Part shown: positions 8,827-17,142 of the stretch, one piece after another
Layout of the letters: each line of letters opens with the position of its first letter
Position numbering within the stretch: position 1 is the first letter of the stretch
DNA from: Flavobacteriaceae bacterium UBA3339
GTDB lineage: Bacteria; Bacteroidota; Bacteroidia; Flavobacteriales; Flavobacteriaceae
DNA: 64,000 nt
Direction of reading: 5' to 3'
Assembly: GCA_002360925.1 (NCBI GenBank)
Contig: DERN01000003.1
Location: 257,175 to 321,174, forward strand
Notes under the pieces: model-generated
Told to the model about the DNA's origin: nothing
The model's database searches: none
What the model saw: only the letters and a program-made list of their open reading frames with translations
Translations under genes and position numbers: made by a program

Positions 8827-10758
8827 TTAGTCTTTAATAAACTTCATGACCTGACGTTTACCATTGTTAGAAATATCTAACAAATACATTCCTTGAGGTA
8901 AATTCGAAATATTTAATGATTCGATAGTATTTTGAAAAGCATTAGTCTTGTCGATTATTTTCTTTCCCGTAATATCATAAAGAACAATGTTTGCTCCTTG
9001 TAATTCATTAATATCCCCTTCCAAATTGACAATATCGTTAGCAGGATTAGGATATAAATTTAATCTTTTAAACATTTGTTTTTTTGATGACAAATCACCA
9101 ATATCATTCATAATAGTACCTGCTCCTGAAATCACTAAAGAAAATTCTTGCCCCCCGCCTTTCAAATTTCCTTTATGATTTATAACTACTTTATAATTAC
9201 CAGGAAGTAATGAATTAACATTTACCCTTTCAATATTGTCTCGATCATTAACCATTCGTCTAGCGATTGATCCTCCCTCACTTGTCCAACTATGACTTAA
9301 ACCCCATGGTAAAAACTCCTGATTATTATCCACATTAATCACCTTAATATCAAGATCATTAATTAACGCAGGATAATTCGTATCTGTTGTATTTAGAGGA
9401 TCCCCAGCTGGATCATTCCATGCTATAGTGGCAATAAGAGGTTGTTTCCCATCATAAGCAAAATCATAGACAAGTTCTTGACCTTGGGTCATTTTCAACT
9501 CTGCTAAAACCGCTCTCTTTTGTGTTTTATCTCTCATTACCTGAGCACCACCGTCTGCATTAATTAATCCCCAACCAAATTTATAATCCGGTCCTTCTGC
9601 TTCTCCAGCCTCCCTTGCACTGTGAGCCATTATTGCACGAACAGTTGCTGATCTCATATATCGACCAAACAATTGATTGAAGTATTCTTGCCATAAAACA
9701 ACCACACCTGTAACAGCTGGCGCAGCCATTGAAGTCCCACTCATAATATCAGTCGCAGCATTACCTGTATTAGTTATTGAAAAAACCAAACTCCCTTTTG
9801 CTGCAATATCAGGCTTAATTCTAAAATCATCTGTAGGTCCCCAGCTAGAAAAATCTGACAAAAAATTCATTGGACTATTAATCCCAGCTACCTCTGTGAA
9901 GTTCTCCGTCCCTTTTGTAGCGGCAACTACAATTGTATTTTTAGAAACCCCCCCCCATGAAAGCAAATCTCTACCAGATTTAGTAGGGTTATATTTAAAT
10001 TTTCTATCATTCCCCGCAGCAAACACCATGGTATACATAGGAGCATTATTTGCTATTATATCATATGCAGCAGATCGAGAATCATATCTACCAAAAATAC
10101 CAGGGATAACAGCACCTGCTTTTGAAGCATCTAACCCATAAGAATGATTTGAAACTAATAAGTTTTTTGATTCAGGAGTCATTTCAGCAATATCTCCATT
10201 ATACTCATAAGACAATATAATAGCCTCAGTAGCAAAACCTTTTGCATCAGGCACAAAATCATTAGCCGCAATTGTACCACTTACATGAGTTGCATGATCA
10301 TCAGTTGGTTTATTTTCTTTAATCTGCACTCTCCCCGCCAATGAGAAATGACTTGAAAGTACAGCACCACCATCCCAAACACCAACATTTATCCCTTTCC
10401 CAGTCAATCCCAACGCTTGTAGAGGCTTTGCGTTTGCTGTTTGTAAAGAACTACCTTTGGCAATATTATTAAAGGTTCTATAATAAAGTAACTCATTATA
10501 CTGTTCATCAACACCTATTAATTGATATTTATATCCAGATTCGTCAATACCACTAATAGGTTTCCCCATTCGTTCAGCTAATTCATAAGCTTTCCTTAAA
10601 TTTTCCGCTGTCTCTTTCTTTATTTCTACTTCAAATTGATTCAAAGCTTTGACATTCGTAACAGATAAAATCTGTTCTTTTGATTTAACATCCTGTGCAT
10701 TTACAGCAAAACTAGACACTAAAAGAATCAAAGACAACTTTGTAATTTTATTTTTCAT
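8827..10758 (-). CDS. secreted S8 (subtilisin-like) serine peptidase with T9SS sorting domain
   Basis: The 643-residue protein has a Sec signal peptide (about 1-21), a propeptide-like region, a subtilase domain (about 118-400), a beta-rich P-domain-like region, and a type A T9SS C-terminal sorting domain (about 570-643: LNLYPNPANDIVNLEGD, then GMYLLDIS and VMKFIKD). The catalytic triad is visible as D129 (GVWDGG), H155 (DDHATHVSG) and S343 (SGTSMAAP), with N250 as oxyanion residue. Such proteins cross the outer membrane through the GldKLMN machinery encoded at 45254-49997 and are released or anchored at the surface. An unusual run of nine G on the coding strand (9948-9956) encodes GG of SWGGVSKN and could allow slipped-strand frameshifts. 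The gene is monocistronic, with its own promoter and terminator, and lies upstream of SusCD pair 1. Confidence 0.93.
   Translation of the reverse strand: MKNKITKLSLILLVSSFAVNAQDVKSKEQILSVTNVKALNQFEVEIKKETAENLRKAYELAERMGKPISGIDESGYKYQLIGVDEQYNELLYYRTFNNIAKGSSLQTANAKPLQALGLTGKGINVGVWDGGAVLSSHFSLAGRVQIKENKPTDDHATHVSGTIAANDFVPDAKGFATEAIILSYEYNGDIAEMTPESKNLLVSNHSYGLDASKAGAVIPGIFGRYDSRSAAYDIIANNAPMYTMVFAAGNDRKFKYNPTKSGRDLLSWGGVSKNTIVVAATKGTENFTEVAGINSPMNFLSDFSSWGPTDDFRIKPDIAAKGSLVFSITNTGNAATDIMSGTSMAAPAVTGVVVLWQEYFNQLFGRYMRSATVRAIMAHSAREAGEAEGPDYKFGWGLINADGGAQVMRDKTQKRAVLAELKMTQGQELVYDFAYDGKQPLIATIAWNDPAGDPLNTTDTNYPALINDLDIKVINVDNNQEFLPWGLSHSWTSEGGSIARRMVNDRDNIERVNVNSLLPGNYKVVINHKGNLKGGGQEFSLVISGAGTIMNDIGDLSSKKQMFKRLNLYPNPANDIVNLEGDINELQGANIVLYDITGKKIIDKTNAFQNTIESLNISNLPQGMYLLDISNNGKRQVMKFIKD
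9948..9956 (-). repeat. homopolymeric run of nine G on the coding strand
   Basis: Nine consecutive C on plus (G on the coding strand) lie within the S8 peptidase gene, an outlier in AT-rich DNA where glycine is normally GGA or GGT. The reading frame is intact at nine; plus or minus one base would truncate the enzyme before its catalytic serine and sorting domain. Confidence 0.9.
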
Positions 10759-10794
10759 TTTATTTAAAAATTAATCATAATATTTTTAGAATAC

Positions 10795-10802
10795 CAAATT
10801 TA
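10795..10802 (-). promoter_or_regulatory. promoter -7 box of the S8 peptidase gene (TAAATTTG)
   Basis: Exact TAnnTTTG match on minus, 36 bases upstream of the start codon, in the 103-base divergent region shared with rnhB. Confidence 0.45.
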
Positions 10803-10804
10803 GC

Positions 10805-10812
10805 TATTTTTG
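10805..10812 (+). promoter_or_regulatory. promoter -7 box of rnhB (TATTTTTG)
   Basis: Exact TAnnTTTG match on plus, two bases from the divergent peptidase box. The start codon is 49 bases downstream. Confidence 0.42.
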
Positions 10813-10861
10813 TCATATTATTTAATATTTTTTAGAAACTTCCAAATATTTAACATTTAGC

Positions 10862-11461
10862 ATGTTATTAAAAAATTATAGTAATTTACAATTTGAAATA
10901 GGTACAGATGAAGCTGGGCGCGGATGTTTAGCAGGACCTGTGACTGCAGCAGCCATATTGATAAACAAAGAAATAGAGAGCGAATTAATTAACGATTCTA
11001 AAAAACTTTCGTTAAAATCAAGAAGCATTCTGAGGAAATTCATAGAAGAAAATAACAACTTATTTCAAATTGCTCATATTTTTGAAGATAGAATTGATGA
11101 AATCAATATTTTAAATGCTTCTATCGAAGCTATGCACAAAGCTATTTCACAATTAAACTTTCTCCCTGAGTTTATTATTGTAGACGGAAATCGTTTTAAG
11201 CCTTACCAGAATATTCCGCATGCTACAATTGTAAAAGGTGACAGTAAATACTTGAGTATTGCCGCCGCTTCTATCTTAGCAAAAACACATCGTGATGAAT
11301 ACATGCTACAACTTCACGAAGAATTTCCAATGTATCGCTGGGACAAAAACATGGGATATCCTACTAAAGAACACAGAAAAGCAATATTAGAATATGGTCC
11401 GTGTAAATATCACAGAAAAACTTTTAAACTTTTACCGGATCAACTAATATTAGATTTATAA
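10862..11461 (+). CDS. rnhB: ribonuclease HII
   Basis: RNase HII removes ribonucleotides and RNA primers from RNA-DNA hybrids in the cytoplasm. The 199-residue length is typical. Visible catalytic elements are GTDEAGRG (D16 and E17), IIVDGN in the middle, the KGDSKYLSIAAASILAK block, and MGYPTKEHR. It stands alone on the plus strand between two minus-strand nutrient-uptake blocks, with a promoter box at 10805-10812, and converges with the second SusD gene. Confidence 0.96.
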   Translation: MLLKNYSNLQFEIGTDEAGRGCLAGPVTAAAILINKEIESELINDSKKLSLKSRSILRKFIEENNNLFQIAHIFEDRIDEINILNASIEAMHKAISQLNFLPEFIIVDGNRFKPYQNIPHATIVKGDSKYLSIAAASILAKTHRDEYMLQLHEEFPMYRWDKNMGYPTKEHRKAILEYGPCKYHRKTFKLLPDQLILDL

Positions 11462-11488
11462 AAAAAGGCACTCCCTAAGAAGTGCCTT
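11461..11488 (-). terminator. intrinsic terminator of susC-susD pair 2
   Basis: An 8-bp perfect stem (11465-11472 with 11481-11488), an 8-base loop, and a T-run on the minus strand. It overlaps the end of rnhB. Confidence 0.75.
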
Positions 11489-11506
11489 AAACTAATTCAA
11501 ACAAGG

Positions 11507-12907
11507 TTAATAACCTACATTTTGTTTCATGCCACTAGCATTTATTTCTCTTTTTGGAATTGGGAATGCTGTTCTAAAGTCACCATAAAGAGGTGACTCC
11601 CCAATTATCATAGGATTTTCCGGAACATCTTGTCTAGTCCTCATTAAATCATCGAATCGAAATCCTTCAAACATTAACTCAAGATTTCTCTCTTCCAACA
11701 CTGCTTCCAAAGTAATCTCATTTGCTTCTTTCAAAACTACACCTCTTTTCCCTCTAATATAGTTTATATACTCTAAAGCAATTTCAGGTTGATTTATATG
11801 CATTGAAGCCTCCGCAGCATTTAGCAATAATTCTTCATGACGCATTAAAATAACATCATCTGAGTAAGTTGGATATTTTTTAAGATTTTTTAAATCTCCA
11901 TAAGCATCATAACCTATTACAGTACCACGGATATCATCGTCTTCATACTTATTAACAGTTCCATCTTGCGCTACAATATCACCATAAGCCAAACCGTTAT
12001 ACATTTCCGACAGACAATTATTACCTAAATTATCATCCGAAGGCATTGCTAATTGAAACACTGAATTTTTCTCTGCTATATTCCCTTCAAATTGCTTGAT
12101 AAAATCGCCTATTTCAATTACGCCTCCTTTCGCATTTCCTCCAATCGCTTCCTGAGCCGCATCAAAAGCTACTTGCCAATCTTCCGGAAAGAACGTTGCA
12201 AAATACATCGCCATCCTAGATTTATAACCGTAAGCTGCTTTCTGTGTAAAATATTTCGGATCAGTATTACTTATATTTTCAATCGCTAAATCTAAATCTT
12301 CATAGATTTTTTTGCGTACTTCGGCAAATGTATTTCGTGGAAATTTAAAGCTTAGAGCATCATCCGAATTTTTAGGAAAATTAGTAATATAAGGAACTGC
12401 CAGAGCATCTTTCCCTCCTTCTCCGGTTATATGCTGTTGACCGTATAATTTAGTTAAATCAAAATGCGCCAAAGCACGACCTAAATATGCTTGTCCTTTA
12501 TAATCTGCTATAGCTTCTTCATTACCTGTGATTCCCTCAGCATTAATAACATGGTTTGCATTTAATACCACTCTATATATAGCTAACCAAGTATCAGCCG
12601 GATAAGCATCAGTAACCTGTACATTCATTTCACTAACATTTAAAAAACGATTTGAATATCCAGCAGAATAAGCATCGTCTGTTCTTGCTTCGTTAAAGAG
12701 AATAAAGTCCCTTCCATAATACTCAGCAGCTCTCATTCTTTTGTACATTCCGTTCGTAAGATACATTAAATCAGTTTCTGAACTAATAGGATCTTTATCT
12801 AAATCTCTTACCGTACTTAATGTTGGATCTAATGCATCTTGCGAACAAGAAATAACACTAAGAGGCAACACTAATAATAAACTTATTTTTAATACAATTC
12901 TTTTCAT
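11507..12907 (-). CDS. RagB/SusD family nutrient-uptake outer-membrane lipoprotein (pair 2)
   Basis: The 466-residue lipoprotein has a signal with lipobox cysteine C21 (LPLSVISC). It shows the SusD pattern: AYLGRALAHFDLTKLYG, the LMRHEELLLNAAEA helix, LEAVLEERNLELMFEGFRFDDLMR, and a C-terminal KQNVGY. It should bind nutrients at the cell surface together with the SusC-like channel encoded five bases upstream on the same strand. It is clearly a different lineage from the SusD at 4054-5628 (different length and little visible similarity outside the family blocks), so the two pairs probably take up different substrates. No dedicated degradative enzyme is adjacent. Confidence 0.9.
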   Translation of the reverse strand: MKRIVLKISLLLVLPLSVISCSQDALDPTLSTVRDLDKDPISSETDLMYLTNGMYKRMRAAEYYGRDFILFNEARTDDAYSAGYSNRFLNVSEMNVQVTDAYPADTWLAIYRVVLNANHVINAEGITGNEEAIADYKGQAYLGRALAHFDLTKLYGQQHITGEGGKDALAVPYITNFPKNSDDALSFKFPRNTFAEVRKKIYEDLDLAIENISNTDPKYFTQKAAYGYKSRMAMYFATFFPEDWQVAFDAAQEAIGGNAKGGVIEIGDFIKQFEGNIAEKNSVFQLAMPSDDNLGNNCLSEMYNGLAYGDIVAQDGTVNKYEDDDIRGTVIGYDAYGDLKNLKKYPTYSDDVILMRHEELLLNAAEASMHINQPEIALEYINYIRGKRGVVLKEANEITLEAVLEERNLELMFEGFRFDDLMRTRQDVPENPMIIGESPLYGDFRTAFPIPKREINASGMKQNVGY

Positions 12908-12912
12908 AGCTT

Positions 12913-15900
12913 TTAGAATTTTACGTTAACTGTAAAAATGATCGATTTAACAGGAGGCGAGATAAAACTTGTGTATCCATAACTTCCATCAGAACCTGTT
13001 CCTACTTCAGGGTCAAACTTTAAATTTTTATCTTTTGTCCAAGTGTAAAGATTTGTACCTCTCACAGATAAAGATAATCCGTCAATATTCATATGTTGCA
13101 ACATCCCTCCTTTAAAGTTATAACCAACTGTTACATCCCTTAATCGAATAAAATCTCCATCTTTTAAAAATCTTGTCGACGGCTGAGATGCTGTAGTCCC
13201 CCCATATGCTACCTTTGGCACATTCGTAACATCACCAGGTTGTTGCCAACGATCCAAAATATAATCTGTTGAGTTATAATTTAACAAAGCTGCCGATGAC
13301 AATCCTTGAACATAATTCCCCCAATCTTCATAAATTTTATTTCCTCCTGAAAGATATAAATTAGCCCCTACAAAGAAATTACCTAAATCTATCTGTGTTC
13401 CTAAACCAGCCGTATATGTTGGCATTGCACTTTTCCCTTGCCACTCTACTTTAGCTTTACCATAATCCTCTGTAACTACTCTACTTCCATTACCATCTAA
13501 CTCTCCTGTATACCATATTGCATTTCCATTTTCAGGATTAACCCCAGCATAAGTCGGCATATACCATTCACGAATTGCGTGACCTTCCTCTATACGAGTT
13601 GTTGCCCCCGTAATAGGATCTAATGGCATTTTAATCATTTTATTTTTTACAGTTCCTAAGTTTCCATAAACTGTCCATGAAAAGTTATCTTTTTTAATAG
13701 CTTGAACATTCAAATCTACCTCAAAACCTTTATTCTCCATTGTACCTATATTCTGAATAACCCCTGTAAATCCTCCAACATTTGATAAGGGCACGTTGTA
13801 TAACAAGTCTTCACTTCGAGATTGAAAATACGCAAATGATCCTGAAATTCTATCTTGTAAAAAACCAAAATCTAATCCGAAATCAAGTTTTTTCTGAGTT
13901 TCCCAACCTATCAAAGCTCCGATTTGGTTTGGCATAAAAGCAGGGACTCCATTATATCTGTCAGTAGCAACAGTTGTTTGATACAAATTAAGACCAATTC
14001 CTGAATTCCCTGTAGTTCCATACGAACCTCTTAAACGCAATGTAGAAAAAGTATCTTTACTATTTTCCATAAAGCCTTCGTTCATAATATTCCAAGCCGC
14101 ACCAACTGACCAAAAAGTTCCCCAACGTGTATCTCTAGAAAAACGAGAAGCCCCTTCTCTTCTTATAGAAAAGTCTATTAAATATTTATTTAAATATGAA
14201 TAATTAACCAAACCTACGTAAGCCAGGTTCATCCAATCATTATAATAAGAATCAGCGGCCTGATTAGCAGAAGTATTTCCTAGTTGTGTAAACCCAATTG
14301 CAATATTTTCTCCATATCCATATAAATAATTTGTTTTTACTTTCTGAAACTCCATTAATGCTTTTACATCAAAACGGTGATCATCACCCAAAAAAAAGCG
14401 ATAGTCAAATGAATTCTGCGAAATGTAATTAAAAATATTCATCGACGAATCTTCTACATAACCACCAATCCCCTCACCATCACCATGGATAGGATTGTTA
14501 TAATTATGATACTTCGCATAAGTATAATCAATAGAAAGCTGTGTGTTAAAAGATAAATTATCTAGAATGCTATACTTAACTTTATTATTATTAATAACAC
14601 GGATTATATCATTTACCTTTTCATTATTCTTTAATGTATATAAAGGATTATGCAAGCCACTAAGATTATCAATATTTGGAGAACCATCAGCATTATATGC
14701 TGCATTCCAAGGACTCATGAAGTACTTAATCATATTAGGATTAGAAAAATAAGCTCCTCCTTCTAACAACCCTTGTTGTTTAACATTTGAAACATTAGCA
14801 CTAAAACCAAAATCGACTTTTTTCGTAAGTTTAGTATCATAACTTAACATACCTGTAACACGTCTAAAATCTGCTCCAATAACGGTTGCTTCTGTTTTAT
14901 TATATCCTAATGAAGCATAGTAATTCGATTTTTCATCTCCTCCTGTAGCAGAAAAATTCAAAATACTTATCAAAGCATCTTTATTTGTCATTAAATCGTA
15001 CCAATTATTTATAGGCTTACCATCTTCAATCCATTGTTGTAAAGCTGCTGTCTGAGATGGGTATTTAGCAATTAATTGCTGATAAACAGTTTGTTCATCA
15101 AAACCTCCTCCACCATTAAATGAATTATTATAAGCTTCTAACAGCAACTGGTATTTTTCTTCACCCGATAAAGGGCGCGGACCTTTTAGTGCATTGTTCT
15201 GAACCCCTAAAGATGATGTAAACTCAAAGCGCGCTTCTCCTGATTTACCTCGTTTAGTAGTAATTAAAATAACTCCATTAGAACCACGAGCTCCATAAAC
15301 CGATGTTGCACCCGCATCTTTTAGAACAGTAATCGACTCAATATCATTACTATTAATTGTAGACAAAGCAGACAATGAAGTTGATGCTTCTGTATCGCCC
15401 GATAAGTTACCGTTTAACATAGGCACTCCATCAATAACAATTAAAGGATCATTTGAAGCACTTAGAGAGTTTAATCCTCTAATCCTAATTTGTTGTGTTG
15501 AACCCGGTGTCCCGGAATTTACAGACATTTGCAATCCAGAAACACGTCCTTGTAAAGCTTGATCGGCAGAAACCATAGGAGCTTTACTGATTTCTTCGCC
15601 AGAAACCCTCACAACATTCCCTGTAATCTCACTTTTATTACGTTGTTGCCCGTAAGCAAGAACAACAACTTCTTCTAAAAGACCTTCATCTTCTACTAAA
15701 GTAACATTAATAACCTGGGTAGAAGCCTCTACAGTTCGAGTTTCAGATTTATAACCTACGTAGTGATACTCAATTTTATCACCAACGTTAACCGAAATAG
15801 AATAACCACCATTATCATCGGTCGTTGTTCCATTTTCTCCGCCATTTACCACAACATCGACTCCGGGTACAGGTTCACTGCCTACTTTTACAGATCCCGT

Positions 15901-15984
15901 AATCACCTTCTCTTGAGCATACGCTGTAGATAAACCACAAAAAGCAAATGCAATTGTGAGTGTTACAAAAAATTTTTTATTCAT
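12913..15984 (-). CDS. SusC/RagA family TonB-linked outer-membrane transporter (pair 2)
   Basis: The 1023-residue protein has a signal peptide (about 1-23), a carboxypeptidase D-like domain (about 27-95, VITGSVKVGSEPVPGVDVVV), a plug domain (about 105-250, with LEEVVVLAYGQQ, ALQGRVSGLQM, RIRGLNSLS, VIDGVPML, VLKDAGATSVYGARG and NGVILITTKRG) and a barrel ending in IIFTVNVKF. It is the energised channel partner of the SusD lipoprotein that follows by five bases. A 13-bp inverted repeat lies upstream at 16035-16068 in the likely promoter region; no exact TAnnTTTG box was found there, so expression may depend on a regulator. Confidence 0.94.
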   Translation of the reverse strand: MNKKFFVTLTIAFAFCGLSTAYAQEKVITGSVKVGSEPVPGVDVVVNGGENGTTTDDNGGYSISVNVGDKIEYHYVGYKSETRTVEASTQVINVTLVEDEGLLEEVVVLAYGQQRNKSEITGNVVRVSGEEISKAPMVSADQALQGRVSGLQMSVNSGTPGSTQQIRIRGLNSLSASNDPLIVIDGVPMLNGNLSGDTEASTSLSALSTINSNDIESITVLKDAGATSVYGARGSNGVILITTKRGKSGEARFEFTSSLGVQNNALKGPRPLSGEEKYQLLLEAYNNSFNGGGGFDEQTVYQQLIAKYPSQTAALQQWIEDGKPINNWYDLMTNKDALISILNFSATGGDEKSNYYASLGYNKTEATVIGADFRRVTGMLSYDTKLTKKVDFGFSANVSNVKQQGLLEGGAYFSNPNMIKYFMSPWNAAYNADGSPNIDNLSGLHNPLYTLKNNEKVNDIIRVINNNKVKYSILDNLSFNTQLSIDYTYAKYHNYNNPIHGDGEGIGGYVEDSSMNIFNYISQNSFDYRFFLGDDHRFDVKALMEFQKVKTNYLYGYGENIAIGFTQLGNTSANQAADSYYNDWMNLAYVGLVNYSYLNKYLIDFSIRREGASRFSRDTRWGTFWSVGAAWNIMNEGFMENSKDTFSTLRLRGSYGTTGNSGIGLNLYQTTVATDRYNGVPAFMPNQIGALIGWETQKKLDFGLDFGFLQDRISGSFAYFQSRSEDLLYNVPLSNVGGFTGVIQNIGTMENKGFEVDLNVQAIKKDNFSWTVYGNLGTVKNKMIKMPLDPITGATTRIEEGHAIREWYMPTYAGVNPENGNAIWYTGELDGNGSRVVTEDYGKAKVEWQGKSAMPTYTAGLGTQIDLGNFFVGANLYLSGGNKIYEDWGNYVQGLSSAALLNYNSTDYILDRWQQPGDVTNVPKVAYGGTTASQPSTRFLKDGDFIRLRDVTVGYNFKGGMLQHMNIDGLSLSVRGTNLYTWTKDKNLKFDPEVGTGSDGSYGYTSFISPPVKSIIFTVNVKF

Positions 15985-16034
15985 ACCTTAAGTTTTTCTT
16001 AACAATTTACAAATTATTTTAAACCTCTAAACAA

Positions 16035-16068
16035 TTATAGTGTTAAAATTTTAACTTTAACACTATAA
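16035..16068. promoter_or_regulatory. 13-bp inverted repeat, candidate operator upstream of susC pair 2
   Basis: Arms 16035-16047 and 16056-16068 (TTATAGTGTTAAA and its complement) are perfect and flank an 8-base AT spacer. It lies between the lipB terminator and the susC start. There is no adjoining T-run downstream on either strand that would make a simple terminator, so an operator is favoured. Confidence 0.4.
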
Positions 16069-16069
16069 A

Positions 16070-16108
16070 AACAAAAAGTCGCAAATGAAAACACATCATT
16101 TACGACTT
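16070..16108 (-). terminator. intrinsic terminator of the yqaE-lipB operon
   Basis: A 13-bp stem with one mismatch (16076-16088 with 16096-16108) and a 7-base loop is followed on minus by TTTTTGTTTTT. It lies 24 bases after the lipB stop. Confidence 0.75.
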
Positions 16109-16131
16109 AACATTAGTTTATTTACAACTGG

Positions 16132-16833
16132 TTACACCAACTCTGCTTCAAACATTTCTTTAAAATAATTTAGAATTTTCTCTTTCACTTCCTCTTCATT
16201 TACTTTCTCGACTCCTAATTCAACATTTAAGGAAGCGACAGCTTTACCACGAATTCCACACGGAATAATATTATCAAAATAACCTAAATCGGCATTTACA
16301 TTTAACGCAAAACCGTGCATTGTAACCCAACGTGAAGCGCGAACACCCATTGCACAAATTTTTCGAGCAAACGGAGTTCCAACATCTAGCCAAACTCCTG
16401 TTTCGCCTTCGCTTCGCTCACCTTTCAATCCGTAATCTGCCAACGTTTTAATGATAACTTCTTCTAAAAAACGAAGATATTTATGAATATCAGTAAAAAA
16501 ATTATCTAAATCTAAAATAGGATAACCTACAATTTGTCCTGGTCCGTGGTACGTAATATCTCCACCACGATTAATCTTATAAAAAGTCGCATTTTTGACT
16601 TTTAGCTGCTCTTCATTCAACAACATATTTTCCATATGTCCGCTTTTTCCTAATGTATAAACATGCGGATGTTCTACAAAAAGGAAATAATTTGGTGTTT
16701 CTTTCTGATTCGCTTCATCTTTTCTGTTTTGAGATTTCATATCTAAAATCCCTTGAAACAATTCTTCCTGATAATCCCACGTTTCTTTATAATCTTTCAG
16801 ACCTAAATCCTGAATTTGAACTTTTTTATTCAT
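16132..16833 (-). CDS. lipB: octanoyl-[acyl carrier protein]:protein N-octanoyltransferase
   Basis: LipB moves an octanoyl group from ACP to the lipoyl domains of 2-oxoacid dehydrogenases and GcvH, the first step of lipoate synthesis. The 233 residues include the family signature RGGDITYHGPGQ (about 89-100), the catalytic lysine K158 in ARKICAMGVR, and the acyl-carrying cysteine C192 in IIPCGI. All key residues are present. It follows a small Pmp3-type membrane protein gene by 11 bases on the same strand, so the two are probably cotranscribed. Confidence 0.97.
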   Translation of the reverse strand: MNKKVQIQDLGLKDYKETWDYQEELFQGILDMKSQNRKDEANQKETPNYFLFVEHPHVYTLGKSGHMENMLLNEEQLKVKNATFYKINRGGDITYHGPGQIVGYPILDLDNFFTDIHKYLRFLEEVIIKTLADYGLKGERSEGETGVWLDVGTPFARKICAMGVRASRWVTMHGFALNVNADLGYFDNIIPCGIRGKAVASLNVELGVEKVNEEEVKEKILNYFKEMFEAELV

Positions 16834-16844
16834 CTTTCTAATGC

Positions 16845-17009
16845 TTATCTATTGTATTTTGGATTGTTTAAAATCACTAAAGCGCCGATTATTCCCGGAA
16901 CCCATCCTGCCAAAGTCAGTAAAAGAACGATTAAAACAGAACCGCATCCTTTATCAAAAACCGACAACGGAGGCAAAAAAATAGCTAACAAAACTCTCCA
17001 AAAACTCAT
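16845..17009 (-). CDS. Pmp3/YqaE family (UPF0057) small membrane protein
   Basis: A 54-residue protein not covered by a long open frame. It has two hydrophobic helices (about 4-22 and 24-47) and the family signature LLAIFLPPLSV followed by GCG and LTLAGWVPGIIGALVIL, ending in NPKYNR. Members are cytoplasmic-membrane proteins linked to salt or membrane stress in yeast and plants; the bacterial role is poorly defined. The start ATG at 17009 begins exactly at the family N-terminus. Its stop is 11 bases from the lipB start. Confidence 0.9.
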   Translation of the reverse strand: MSFWRVLLAIFLPPLSVFDKGCGSVLIVLLLTLAGWVPGIIGALVILNNPKYNR

Positions 17010-17110
17010 AATTCATTTATTTTATTGGTTATACAAATTTCGCTCATTTTTCTCAATTAACATTCATTTATTTTTATTGGTTTATAACTGTCGCATTTTC
17101 AAAGATTAGC

Positions 17111-17118
17111 TATATTTG
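17111..17118 (+). promoter_or_regulatory. promoter -7 box of lysS (TATATTTG)
   Basis: Exact TAnnTTTG match on plus, 24 bases upstream of the lysS start codon. Confidence 0.5.
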
Positions 17119-17142
17119 CAACTTTAAATTAATTTATAAATT

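Noticed and set aside
9677..10141. 154-codon open frame on plus opposite the S8 peptidase gene
   Set aside because: It lies wholly antisense to the catalytic domain of a clear gene, has no family motif and is a by-product of codon bias.
16816..17109. 97-codon open frame on plus next to lipB
   Set aside because: It is antisense to the start of lipB and to the 54-residue Pmp3/YqaE gene, which has a strong family signature on minus.
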